DNA of 34,596 bases from a virus: the IMG/VR virus record IMGVR_UViG_3300033388_002434, positions 1 through 34,596 of that record; one strand, 5' to 3'. Positions 20,131 to 27,766 of the stretch are shown here, in pieces. The notes beneath the pieces are model-generated. The model was given only the letters and a program-made list of their open reading frames with translations. It was not told where the DNA came from and searched no databases. How positions within the stretch are numbered: position 1 is the stretch's first letter; each line of letters begins with the position of its first letter. The position numbers and the translations under genes were made by a program.

Positions 20131-20199
20131 TAAATAAATTATTTATGGTATGTTATTGACAATAACAGCCGACAAAGTCGGCTAACACGGGCAAAGCCC
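20127..20199 (+). promoter_or_regulatory. Possible promoter and hairpin leader before scaffold and capsid
   Basis: TTGATA (20127-20132) and TATGTT (20149-20154) are spaced 16 bases and could be a promoter. They are followed by a perfect 7-base hairpin AGCCGAC-AAA-GTCGGCT (20167-20183) and a smaller GGGC-AAA-GCCC (20189-20199). No U run follows, so these are likely stabilisers at the 5' end of the highly expressed scaffold/capsid message. Confidence 0.45.
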
Positions 20200-20217
20200 A
20201 ACTCTGGAGGAGATAAT

Positions 20218-20850
20218 ATGGCGTTTGATGCAAATGATGCAGAAACAAAGGTGGCAGTGGCAAAGGCGGTTAAAGATGCAGTCGATGAAGCTGTAACCGG
20301 TCTTCAATCGAAAAACACAGAATTACTTGGCAAGCTGAAAAAGGCTCAAAAGGATGCGATTATTGACCCGGCAGACCATGCGGCGCTTCAATCCGAATTA
20401 GATGAAAATCAGACTAAGCTCGCGTCTGCGTTGAAGGATTTGAAAGTTGCTACAAAAGCAGCAGATGATTCGAAGAAAGCCTTTGACGGTGAAGCGAAAG
20501 TGACACATGACTTGCTTGTTGATAACGGTCTGTCAGCTGCGCTCCTTGCAAATGGAGTAAAAAAAGCATCGTATCTCAAAGCAGCAAAAGCAATGCTGGC
20601 TGGGCAGGTGACCCTAACTGCTGACGGAGATAAGCGTGTAGCTAAAGTAGGCGATAAGGCCCTTGCAGATTATATAAAAGAATGGGCTACCAGCGATGAG
20701 GGAAAAACATTTGTGGATGCTCCTGGCAATGTAGGCGGAGGCGCAATTGGAGGCGCAATTAGTGGCGCAAGCGATGAAACGCTCTCGAAAATGTCTCCAG
20801 AGGCTAGACTTGGCGCGATAAATGAGGCAGCAGCAAGTTCAAAGAAATAA
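20218..20850 (+). CDS. Head scaffolding protein
   Basis: A 210-residue, highly charged, Ala/Lys/Asp-rich and largely helical protein. The N-terminal 20-95 region is a coiled coil (VAKAVKDAVDEAVTGL, ENQTKLASALKDLK), followed by a more structured part (LLVDNGLSAALLANGVKKAS, MLAGQVTLTADGDK), then a Gly/Ala linker and short C-terminal helix. This composition, and its place directly before the capsid gene, identify the scaffold that guides capsid assembly and is then lost. GGAGGAG lies 7 bases before the ATG. Confidence 0.8.
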   Translation: MAFDANDAETKVAVAKAVKDAVDEAVTGLQSKNTELLGKLKKAQKDAIIDPADHAALQSELDENQTKLASALKDLKVATKAADDSKKAFDGEAKVTHDLLVDNGLSAALLANGVKKASYLKAAKAMLAGQVTLTADGDKRVAKVGDKALADYIKEWATSDEGKTFVDAPGNVGGGAIGGAISGASDETLSKMSPEARLGAINEAAASSKK

Positions 20851-20899
20851 CAACAACTTAAAAATTTAGCCGTTTCCTAACGGGGGATGGTACAACGGT

Positions 20900-20948
20900 A
20901 AAGCCGGACTTAATGAGTCGAAATAATTCATTTTGTCCGGCTTTTTTT
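20900..20948 (+). terminator. Terminator-like hairpin between scaffold and capsid genes
   Basis: Ten-base arms AAAGCCGGAC (20900-20909) and GTCCGGCTTT (20935-20944), with a partly paired 25-base inner part and seven T (20942-20948). It may partly stop transcription or protect the scaffold mRNA, setting the ratio of scaffold to capsid. With no promoter clear between it and the capsid, full termination seems unlikely. Confidence 0.75.
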
Positions 20949-20979
20949 ATTTAGAGACTAAAGACAAGGGAGAAATACC

Positions 20980-21918
20980 ATGGGAATGAGTTTACTGGAA
21001 TATGCAAAAGGCGCAGGCCTCAACACGAAAAGAGGAACGATCATTGAGCTTTTCGCAAAGGCAAACCCGATTTTAAACGCAATGACTTTTGAAACTGTCA
21101 ACGGTAGCGGGGTCGATTACGATCAAGAAGCGGCGCTCCCGGGCGTAGCTTTTCGTGGAATCAATGAAGAGTACACGGCGTCGGCTGGGGTTATTAACCC
21201 GATGCATGATCCACTCAAAATTGCTGGCGGGACTTTGGACGTTGACAGCGCGCTGATCAAAATGTTTGGGTCTGCTGTTCGCGCAAAGCATGAGAAGATG
21301 AAGATTAAGGCGCTTTCGCTGAAAATTGCCAGGATGATTATCAAGGGAGATTCGACTTCCGACCCGAAAGAGTTTGATGGATTACAGAGACGACTTGCGA
21401 ATGATCAATTGATTGATATGTCTGGAGACGGTGGCGAAGAAGATGCCTTGTCACTTATAACCCTGGATGAAGCAATTGATCAAACCGAAGATCCGACTCA
21501 TATTATTATGAATGCAAAACTCCGCAGACTTCTGACGCAGGCTTCCAGATCCACAACGACTGGAATCGGTGCTCATATTACAGAGACCATTGATAACTGG
21601 GGCCGTCAGGTTATAAGTTATGCTGGATTGCCAATTATTAATGCTGGCAAAGACAATACGAATACCGATATTATTCCGATAACTGAGGCCGCTGGAGATG
21701 GTGGCGCAACCGCTACGAGTCTTTATGTTGTTTCTTTTTCGGATGGACACGTTGAAGGCATTCAGCACGCTCCCATGGAAGTCAAAGACCTTGGCCTTAC
21801 CGACAGTGGTGTTATTTATCGTACTCTTGTTGAATGGCTTATTGGCATGGCCCTGTACCATCCGAGAGCGGCAACAAGGATCTGGAACATTTCAACCGCA
21901 ACGGCTGTGACTGCGTAA
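20980..21918 (+). CDS. Major capsid protein
   Basis: A 312-residue protein of the HK97-like fold type seen with DUF4055 portals. Recognisable features are the N-terminal MGMSLLEYAKGAGLNTKRGT, the E-loop/arm region with GVAFRGINEEYTASAG, the spine-helix segment KIKALSLKIARMIIKGDS, and the A-domain with GLPIINAGKDNT. Ribosome site AGGGAGA precedes the ATG. The protein builds the head shell; no protease domain is fused, and there is no separate protease gene nearby. Confidence 0.88.
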   Translation: MGMSLLEYAKGAGLNTKRGTIIELFAKANPILNAMTFETVNGSGVDYDQEAALPGVAFRGINEEYTASAGVINPMHDPLKIAGGTLDVDSALIKMFGSAVRAKHEKMKIKALSLKIARMIIKGDSTSDPKEFDGLQRRLANDQLIDMSGDGGEEDALSLITLDEAIDQTEDPTHIIMNAKLRRLLTQASRSTTTGIGAHITETIDNWGRQVISYAGLPIINAGKDNTNTDIIPITEAAGDGGATATSLYVVSFSDGHVEGIQHAPMEVKDLGLTDSGVIYRTLVEWLIGMALYHPRAATRIWNISTATAVTA

Positions 21919-21945
21919 TAAATAAAAACAGGAAGGAATAAAATC

Positions 21946-22413
21946 ATGACTACATATTTGAAAGAAGATTTTCTTTACGATGCGGATTTGCTGCTTGAGG
22001 ATTCGCTTGATAGCGCTGGTGATACTTCCGCTATTATCGTCTCGCAAGTCGGAAAAGTGCTGGATGTTGCAACTGAAATCGACATCGGAGACGGTCTAGT
22101 AGAAGGTGTTATGGTTGTTGATATCGACGCCATCGAACTCGGTACTGACGAGAATTACGAAATTAAACTTCAGGGGTCGAATATTTCCGGTTTTGGATCT
22201 GATTTTGTGGATCTGGCCATGCTTGAACTCGGCCATGCAGACACGTTGGTCGGGACTGCTGCAATCGGTGCGGCCGGTGATCGTTTTGTGGTTCCGTTTC
22301 GAAATACAAAAGCTGGGACAGTGATGAGATATGTCCGGGCTTATACTTTGGTCCTGAACGGGACAGCAGAATCAATCACTTACACCGCATGGCTGTCAAT
22401 TAAACGCAAATAA
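21946..22413 (+). CDS. Capsid cement/decoration protein, Bbp16-like
   Basis: A 155-residue beta-rich protein (EIDIGDGLVEGVMVVDIDAI, EIKLQGSNISGF, RYVRAYTLVLNGT). It starts MTTYLKEDFLYDADLLLEDS with AGGAAGG upstream. The order capsid then this gene, in a phage with a DUF4055 portal, matches the Bbp16 family of capsid cement proteins in Bordetella phage BPP-1-like phages. It likely binds the outside of the head to stabilise it. Family assignment is from pattern and gene order. Confidence 0.7.
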   Translation: MTTYLKEDFLYDADLLLEDSLDSAGDTSAIIVSQVGKVLDVATEIDIGDGLVEGVMVVDIDAIELGTDENYEIKLQGSNISGFGSDFVDLAMLELGHADTLVGTAAIGAAGDRFVVPFRNTKAGTVMRYVRAYTLVLNGTAESITYTAWLSIKRK

Positions 22414-22434
22414 TCAAATCCGGAGGATGAAACA

Positions 22435-22755
22435 ATGGCAACTGATTCAGGAATTGTTACGATTTATGATACAGAAAATAATGGGGCCCCGCTCCAATGC
22501 CATCGAATTGATGCAAAAGAATTTTTGAGTAATCCAAGATGGTCGGTATCACCTAAAGTTAAAAAGAATGCCGTGGGCGATGCTGAATCGCTGGATATAG
22601 GCGAGGATAGCGGGAGGGCTATGCAGCTAAAGTCTGAAACGAATAAGGCCCTGGTCACGATGTGCAAAAAGGCAGGGGTTGAGAATTGCGATGGCATGAA
22701 GAAAACAGAGATGGTTGAGGCATTGCTGGAAATAGATGGGCTGGCTAAGGATTAA
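22435..22755 (+). CDS. Hypothetical head-region protein with SAP/Rho-N-like C-terminus
   Basis: A 106-residue protein. The N-terminal part is beta-like (SGIVTIYDTENNGAPLQCHR). The C-terminal 35 residues (NKALVTMCKKAGVENCDGMK, then KTEMVEALLEIDG) resemble the SAP or Rho N-terminal helical motif. GGAGGAT is 7 bases before the ATG. Its position after the cement gene suggests a head or head-completion role; function is not recognised. Confidence 0.6.
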   Translation: MATDSGIVTIYDTENNGAPLQCHRIDAKEFLSNPRWSVSPKVKKNAVGDAESLDIGEDSGRAMQLKSETNKALVTMCKKAGVENCDGMKKTEMVEALLEIDGLAKD

Positions 22756-22868
22756 TCAACTTGCTGGCGGGAGGCCCTGTAAGCTTCCTCCTCCAGGCGT
22801 AACCGGGATAGAGCCGCTTCTCTGCCCGGTGAGGGCTTCCTGGCAGCATTTTAAAAGGAGAGATTGTT
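22756..22868 (+). other. GC-rich intergenic leader
   Basis: A 113-base gap with CCGGG (about 22807-22811) able to pair with CCCGG (about 22828-22832), and other short GC pairings. It ends in AAAGGAGAG before the next ATG. It may be a message-stabilising or processing element; no gene or terminator is seen. Confidence 0.4.
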
Positions 22869-23504
22869 ATGGAAAATAAACCTATTGTTGGCGATCAAGT
22901 GATAACGGGAAATGTATACATCGGGGGAGCAATTGAAAAAGTCGATGATATACATGCCGACAAGATCACACCCACTTTTCTAATCTTGCCAGAAAAAACC
23001 CCCGTAAACGCGGTGGCCTCATCTCTTGTTTTGACTTCCGACAATACCGACGTTGCCGATGCCGATACAGTCACAATCGGAACAACGGTATACACTTTTA
23101 AGGACACCCTGGCAGCGGCCTACGATGTCCAGCGTGACGGGACTACCGCAGACACCACAATGGGAAATCTTATAGCAGCTATTGATGCGTCTGGGACTGA
23201 AGGCGTAGAATATTTTGCCGGGACTCTGGAACATCCTGATGCTGAAGCCGGGGCACTGTCAACTCACGCCTTTACGGTTACCGCGAAAGTTTCCGGAGTT
23301 GCCGGTAATGCGATTGCAACGGCTGAAGACTCTGGACACCTGTCATGGGCTGGCGATGCGTTATTTTTGGCTGGCGGCGTTGATGGGACAGTGGGAGAGG
23401 CGAATGAGACATGCGCGGATGCTTCATATTTTTATCATGCGATTGCGGCGAATACGGTGGCAGATGCAAATTGGCGTCAAGTGACTCTCGGAGTGGCGTA
23501 TTAA
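22869..23504 (+). CDS. Virion structural protein with phage Ig-like module
   Basis: A 211-residue, Thr/Ala/Asp-rich beta protein. Residues 55-185 form the module I know from phage structural proteins: TVTIGTTVYTFKDTLAAAYD, NLIAAIDASGTEGVEYFAG, LEHPDAE and AKVSGVAGNAIATAEDSGHL with a closing GG. These modules decorate heads or tail fibres. The N-terminus (MENKPIVGDQVITGNVYIGG) may be the anchoring part. Position between cement and connector genes favours a head decoration or fibre role. Ribosome site AAAGGAGAG. Confidence 0.65.
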   Translation: MENKPIVGDQVITGNVYIGGAIEKVDDIHADKITPTFLILPEKTPVNAVASSLVLTSDNTDVADADTVTIGTTVYTFKDTLAAAYDVQRDGTTADTTMGNLIAAIDASGTEGVEYFAGTLEHPDAEAGALSTHAFTVTAKVSGVAGNAIATAEDSGHLSWAGDALFLAGGVDGTVGEANETCADASYFYHAIAANTVADANWRQVTLGVAY

Positions 23505-23517
23505 GGTGGAGAATAAA

Positions 23518-23886
23518 ATGGCAAAAGTTACTATAAAAAAGCCGTGGGCAACGATATCTGACCAGAAAGTCTATGGAGATGATAATGAACGCTGGGTTGT
23601 TTCAGACATTATAGCTCGTGCGAAAAATCTTCCGGTTAAAGATATCCCTATGGACCACCTTTGTATTGATGGCAAAATTGGCAATATGAAAATCCGTGAG
23701 TTTGTTTCGCACATGGAGCTTATCCTTAACGCAGATATGCATTATCCAATTATTTTAGACCAAGATGGATCTATTTTTGATGGGAGGCATAGGGTTGCGA
23801 GGGCTCTTCTGGAAGAATATGAAAGCGTAAAAGCAGTAAGATTTAAAGAAGATCCTCCTCCGACTTATATGGAAAATGGTAATTAA
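23518..23886 (+). CDS. ParB-like nuclease-domain protein
   Basis: The start at 23518 (MAKVTIKKPWATISDQKVYG) is supported by GGTGGAGA upstream; the GTG at 23506 overlaps that site. The core LCIDGKIGNMKIREFVSHME, then YPIILDQDGSIFDGRHRVAR matches the ParB/sulfiredoxin-like N-terminal domain, whose DGxHRxxA motif binds nucleotide. At 122 residues it lacks the HTH and dimerisation domains of true ParB. Such short ParB-like proteins occur in phages with unknown roles, possibly CTPase- or nuclease-like. Its location in the head module is unusual. Confidence 0.7.
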   Translation: MAKVTIKKPWATISDQKVYGDDNERWVVSDIIARAKNLPVKDIPMDHLCIDGKIGNMKIREFVSHMELILNADMHYPIILDQDGSIFDGRHRVARALLEEYESVKAVRFKEDPPPTYMENGN

Positions 23887-23888
23887 AT

Positions 23889-24389
23889 ATGAGTTTAATC
23901 GTTGAAGATGGAACAATAGTTTCCGGCGCTGAAAGCCTTTGCAGCGTAGATTATGCAACGACGTATCATGCAGCTCGTGGAAATTCTGCATGGACAGCAT
24001 TAGAAACCGCGCAAATGGAAGAAGCGCTCCGGAAAGCAACTGATTATGGGCGGCAAGCTTACCGGCAAAGATGGCAGGGCGTAAGAGTGTCAGAATTGCA
24101 AGAACAGGATTTCCCGAGATATGGAATAATAGTTGATAGTTGGGCGATTGCCCCGGATATAGTTCCTATCGACGTCCAAAATGCATGGGCAGAGCTTGCG
24201 CTAAGGTCTGCTTCAGCGGCACTTAACCCGGATCTGAAACAAATGAAAACGTCTGTAACTGTAGGCCCGATTAAAACAGATTATGACACGAACTCACCGC
24301 AGCAAAAAAGATACCTAGCAGTTGACCAAATGCTCAGGCCATTTTTTAAAGCTGGCTGCGGGTGCTCGACTGAATTAGTGAGGCGATAA
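23889..24389 (+). CDS. Head-tail connector protein (DnaT-like domain)
   Basis: A 166-residue protein. The pattern MEEALRKATDYGRQAYRQRW, then QGVRVSELQEQDFPR, then PIDVQNAWAELALR is that of the DnaT-like phage connector proteins that cap the portal (gp6/gp15-like). It starts 2 bases after the preceding stop and directly abuts the next gene. It likely forms the ring that joins head and tail. Confidence 0.78.
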   Translation: MSLIVEDGTIVSGAESLCSVDYATTYHAARGNSAWTALETAQMEEALRKATDYGRQAYRQRWQGVRVSELQEQDFPRYGIIVDSWAIAPDIVPIDVQNAWAELALRSASAALNPDLKQMKTSVTVGPIKTDYDTNSPQQKRYLAVDQMLRPFFKAGCGCSTELVRR

Positions 24390-24779
24390 ATGGCTTTTGA
24401 TTATTCGGAGATTGCTGATGTTGCAGATGAAATACTCGAAGAGTTTGGGCAATCCGTGACTCTTACTCATATTACACCAGGTGAATACGTGCCAGGTGAG
24501 GAGATCACAAGCACGTCTACTACGCAGACTGGAACAGGAGCAATTCTCGATTATAACACGGCGCAAGCCGGAATTTTTAGCGCTCCCGGGTCATTAGTCC
24601 AGATGGGCGATAAATGGTTACTATTATCTCCAATAAACACGTCTGGTGGAATTCTAACCGCACCGGTCAATAGTGACACCGCTACAGATGCATCTGGTAA
24701 AGTTTGGACGATAACGCAGACGAAAACAGTCTCACCGGCAGGCACAGCAGTACTTTATGATTGCAATTTGAGGGCGTAA
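24390..24779 (+). CDS. Head closure / head-tail joining protein
   Basis: A 129-residue beta-rich protein, MAFDYSEIADVADEILEEFG and onward, with SVTLTHITPGEYVPGEEITS and VWTITQTKTVSPAGTAVLYD. The size, strands and gene order (after the connector and before the gp10-like gene) match the head-closure protein (SPP1 gp16-like) that plugs the filled head. The fold cannot be proven by eye. Confidence 0.65.
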   Translation: MAFDYSEIADVADEILEEFGQSVTLTHITPGEYVPGEEITSTSTTQTGTGAILDYNTAQAGIFSAPGSLVQMGDKWLLLSPINTSGGILTAPVNSDTATDASGKVWTITQTKTVSPAGTAVLYDCNLRA

Positions 24780-25219
24780 TGGGCTTTTCAGACGACATGA
24801 ATAAATTTTCGCAACATGTAAAAATTAACGCCGACAAAGTAGTGCGCAAGGTTGTCCTTGATATCGGGAAAAGTCTTGTCGAAAAGACTCCGGTAGGGGA
24901 TGCCAATTACTGGAAAATGTTACCACCTCCAGGATATGTTGGCGGACATGCCAGGGCGAATTGGTCACACTCTGAAGAAACTCAGATTATTAAAGAGTTT
25001 GAAGGCGTTGACAAATCAGGAGCCGGATCTATAAATAGAATAGCCTCAAGCGTACCAGCCAAAGCAGCTGGCAAAGTCCATTTTATACAGAACTCAGTGC
25101 CGTACATACAGGCGCTCGAGGATGGACACAGCAAGAGGCAGGCTCCACACGGAATGGTAGCGCTCACAAGAGTTGAATTTGACGGAATCATTAAAAAAAT
25201 AACAGACGGGCTTAAATAA
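24779..25219 (+). CDS. Tail completion/neck protein, HK97 gp10-like
   Basis: A 146-residue protein starting MGFSDDMNKFSQHVKINADK; the ATG shares its A with the preceding stop (TAATG). The motifs VVLDIGKSLVEKTPVGDANY, then GHARANWS, then VPYIQALEDGHSKRQAPHGM are the classical HK97 gp10 pattern. It joins the tail to the head. The next gene starts by overlapping its stop. Confidence 0.85.
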   Translation: MGFSDDMNKFSQHVKINADKVVRKVVLDIGKSLVEKTPVGDANYWKMLPPPGYVGGHARANWSHSEETQIIKEFEGVDKSGAGSINRIASSVPAKAAGKVHFIQNSVPYIQALEDGHSKRQAPHGMVALTRVEFDGIIKKITDGLK

Positions 25220-25626
25220 TGTCGATAGCTTCGATCAGAACAACATTGGAAACGAAACTCAATTCGATGGCCCCGGCCTTGGCCACTGCCTGGCAAAATG
25301 TAAAATATGATCCTGTTTCAGGTACGCCATACCAAGCCTGTTATCTTATGCCAGCAACACCATCCAACCCGACTATTGGTGATGGATTTTATCGGGAGCA
25401 AGGTATATTCCAAGTTTCATTATTTTATCCGCTTCTTGCTGGCCCGGGGGTGGCTGAAACGCGGGCGGAATTAATCAGGACAACTTTTAAACGCGGTACA
25501 GCGATGGCTTCAGGATCTATAAAAGTGATGGTCGATACAACCCCGGAAATCGGACAGGGAATAGTAGATGGTGATCGCTGGCATGTGCCGGTAAAAATAA
25601 GATGGTCGGCAGGAATAATAGCATAA
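25219..25626 (+). CDS. Tail terminator protein, DUF4128-like
   Basis: A 135-residue protein. SIRTTLETKLNSMAPALATA, the Cys/Met-rich YQACYLMPATPSNPTIGD, and FYREQGIFQVSLFYPLLAGP fit the DUF4128/gpU-like tail terminators. They form the ring that ends tail-tube growth. Its position between gp10-like and tail-tube genes agrees. The ATG overlaps the preceding stop. Confidence 0.75.
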   Translation: MSIASIRTTLETKLNSMAPALATAWQNVKYDPVSGTPYQACYLMPATPSNPTIGDGFYREQGIFQVSLFYPLLAGPGVAETRAELIRTTFKRGTAMASGSIKVMVDTTPEIGQGIVDGDRWHVPVKIRWSAGIIA

Positions 25627-25639
25627 AAAGGAGAATGTC

Positions 25640-26902
25640 ATGACAGTAGCAAATAATATCAATAAAAATGTAGTCATAGCCTTACAATCGGGGAAAGGGA
25701 TAATCGCTGAGGCAGGGGCTGCAAGTGCACAAAGTTTAAGGTTTATAAAATTTAATCAGGACCAGACAAACGAAAATTACATGTCGAACGAAATCCGTCC
25801 GGATAGGCAGATTGGTGATGTAAATATCGGGCCTCAGGACGGGAACGGGGCGTGTAACGGGGAACTGACGCCTGGAACATATGAACTTTTTGAGGCAGCT
25901 GTTTTGCGGAAAAACTTTGTGGCTGGAAAAGTTGCGGGTCCTGAAACTGATATTACATCAGCGGTAGTTCTCGGGGCAAAGGCGACCTTTACTTCAGCTG
26001 CTACTGCCACATTTATCACTGACGGGTTAAAAGTTGGAGATGTGGTCAGATTTTCCGGGTTTGCGGTGACCACGACGGATGCAACAGCCAATAACGACCA
26101 TAACTTTCTGATTACCGATTTGACGGAATTAGTTATGACTGGAATCTTTATTGATGGCGTCCCCGCGGTAGCGAAAGCCGAAACTGAAGCCGTGACAGTT
26201 ACGGTAGCCGGTCAAAAATGCTGGACTCCGGCAACTGGGCATACCGAAGACTGGTTCACGATTGAGCATAATTATAACGATGTAGATTTATCGGAAGTGT
26301 TCTGGGATTGCAAGCCTACATCGATCTCGGTTAAGGCCCCCGCGACTGGAATCCCGACGGTTGATTTCAACATTCTCGGACTTCAAATGACTCCGAAAGA
26401 CACAGCTGAAGCGCCTTATTTTACTGATCCTGCGGATATTACGGCTACCGATGCAGTCCATAGCGGGAAAGCCGTGATTTTGATTTCAGGGGTTGAGCAG
26501 ATTCTTGCAACCGGAATTGATTTTGAAGTTGCTGGGAATAATCAAACTATGGCGCCCGTACTCGGGACCAACATAAAACCTGGCATCTCTGATGGTCGGC
26601 TGGAAAATAAAGGCAATATTTCCATTCTCTTTGAAGATGATACGATTTCCGGAAAATTTAGAGCAGGGGAGGAAGTTTCTATTTTTATTGTTCTGCCTGT
26701 TTCTGATGAGCCGGATGCGGAATTTATCGCGTTTGCAATCCCAGTGGCAAAACTGACTGGGGCAACAAAAGATGGTGATAAAGAAATCACGCATAGCCTT
26801 CCATTTACGGCGAGATTCAATAGCGCTGGAGATGACGGAACCACATGCACGGTAAACACGTTGGCTACAACGATGAGCATGCAGGATTCGAGTTTAACTT
26901 AA
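25640..26902 (+). CDS. Tail tube (major tail) protein
   Basis: A 420-residue protein, long for a tube subunit. The N-terminal MTVANNINKNVVIALQSGKG, the conserved SNEIRPDRQIGDVN and GPQDGNGACNGELTPGTYEL segments, and the later WFTIEHNYNDVDLSEVFWDC fit the phage tail-tube family (tail_tube_2 type). An inserted beta domain (about 95-190) resembles an added Ig-like unit. It polymerises around the tape measure to make the tail. Ribosome site AAAGGAGA. Confidence 0.82.
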   Translation: MTVANNINKNVVIALQSGKGIIAEAGAASAQSLRFIKFNQDQTNENYMSNEIRPDRQIGDVNIGPQDGNGACNGELTPGTYELFEAAVLRKNFVAGKVAGPETDITSAVVLGAKATFTSAATATFITDGLKVGDVVRFSGFAVTTTDATANNDHNFLITDLTELVMTGIFIDGVPAVAKAETEAVTVTVAGQKCWTPATGHTEDWFTIEHNYNDVDLSEVFWDCKPTSISVKAPATGIPTVDFNILGLQMTPKDTAEAPYFTDPADITATDAVHSGKAVILISGVEQILATGIDFEVAGNNQTMAPVLGTNIKPGISDGRLENKGNISILFEDDTISGKFRAGEEVSIFIVLPVSDEPDAEFIAFAIPVAKLTGATKDGDKEITHSLPFTARFNSAGDDGTTCTVNTLATTMSMQDSSLT

Positions 26903-26912
26903 TCAATAACTG

Positions 26913-26931
26913 GGCGGGTGAGATTCCCGCC
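26913..26931 (+). other. Hairpin after the tail-tube gene
   Basis: GGCGGG (26913-26918) and CCCGCC (26926-26931) around TGAGATT form a short strong hairpin just after the tube stop. There is no T run. It may protect the abundant tube message or lower expression of the chaperone genes downstream. Confidence 0.55.
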
Positions 26932-26954
26932 TATTAATCTGGAGGAGAAAAACA

Positions 26955-27377
26955 ATGGATAACGCAAAAGTAATTGATTTGGCTGAAATTGATACAGTAA
27001 AAGGGTCAAACGAAGGTTTTGATGTAAATATCTATCATCCTGGAACGATGGTAGACCTGGGGATAATTATCAATGTACTTGGCAAAGACTCAGATGAATT
27101 CCAAAAAGTTTCCCGCGCACAATCAAAAAAGCGCATGGCAAAAATGACAAAAGGCGGGTTTCGCGTTCAGAACATGACCCCGCCCCCTGAAGAAATCGAA
27201 GCTGACGGAATGGAATTGCTCGCGCGCTGCACAAAGTCGTGGAGCGGGGTGATTGTAGAAGGCAAGGAAATTGAATTTTCATATAAAAATGCCCTGATGA
27301 TTTACGGTAGATTTCCATGGATCAAGGAGCAAGTCGATACCGCAATAGGTGACCGGGCAAATTTTATCAAGAGCTGA
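26955..27377 (+). CDS. Tail assembly chaperone, short form (G-like)
   Basis: A 140-residue protein starting MDNAKVIDLAEIDTVKGSNE, with GGAGGAG 7 bases before the ATG. The beta-rich first half and helical second half (EEIEADGMELLARCTKSWSG, ALMIYGRFPWIKEQVDTAIG) are typical of the G-type chaperone that coats the tape measure before tail assembly. A slippery heptamer lies 4 codons before its stop and fuses it to the downstream T frame in a minority of products. Confidence 0.85.
   Translation: MDNAKVIDLAEIDTVKGSNEGFDVNIYHPGTMVDLGIIINVLGKDSDEFQKVSRAQSKKRMAKMTKGGFRVQNMTPPPEEIEADGMELLARCTKSWSGVIVEGKEIEFSYKNALMIYGRFPWIKEQVDTAIGDRANFIKS
27359..27365 (+). promoter_or_regulatory. Programmed -1 frameshift site A AAT TTT
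   Basis: In the G frame the bases read A-AAT-TTT, a canonical X-XXY-YYZ slippery heptamer. It lies 9 bases before the G stop (27375-27377) and just after the upstream stop of the T frame (27350-27352). A -1 slip continues as KFYQELIGEP and onward. A following GC-rich stretch (27381-27420) could provide a stimulatory structure. Confidence 0.85.
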
Positions 27378-27766
27378 TCGGGGAACCGGCCTGGGAAGAT
27401 GCTGCCTTCCCGGGTTATGGCCTGATCGGTTTTGCAGAACATGAATTCGCGCTTAGCAAAAAACAGGGTGACGGATCATCTGGAAAAGACCATTTAGAAC
27501 ACGCAGCGAGAAATAATCTTTTGATTGGGAAACCGCCTCCGAAACAGCTCGAAGGAATAAACCTGCCTTACTGCTTGAGTTATTTGTGGGGCTGGTTTTG
27601 TGAGCTTTCAGGCGGTCGTGACTATTCGCAAGCTGGGCCATTGCCGCTTAAATATTCAGAGATTGAGTCGTGGGCAAATTTATTAAAGATCGATCCATCG
27701 ATATGGGAAGTACAGATAATCAAAGCTATTGACAGGGTATTCATCACAGAGGTGGGGAAAAAGTAA
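27365..27766 (+). CDS. Tail assembly chaperone extension (GT-like, reached by -1 frameshift)
   Basis: The frame is open from 27353 to the TAA at 27766 but has no ATG near its start. Its first usable start would be a TTG at 27521. This is expected for the T part of a G-T pair, made by -1 slippage at 27359-27365. The fusion would have about 270 residues: 137 from the G frame and 133 from here. The extension includes IGKPPPKQLEGINLPYCLSY and IESWANLLKIDPSIWE. It likely recruits tail-tube subunits to the coated tape measure. The tape-measure gene starts at the next base. Confidence 0.85.
   Translation, partial: YQELIGEPAWEDAAFPGYGLIGFAEHEFALSKKQGDGSSGKDHLEHAARNNLLIGKPPPKQLEGINLPYCLSYLWGWFCELSGGRDYSQAGPLPLKYSEIESWANLLKIDPSIWEVQIIKAIDRVFITEVGKK

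Noticed and set aside
20881-20945. tRNA-like start (GGGGGATGGTACAACGGTA) before the capsid gene
   Set aside because: There is no acceptor-stem partner, anticodon arm or T-arm; the segment is explained by the terminator-like hairpin.
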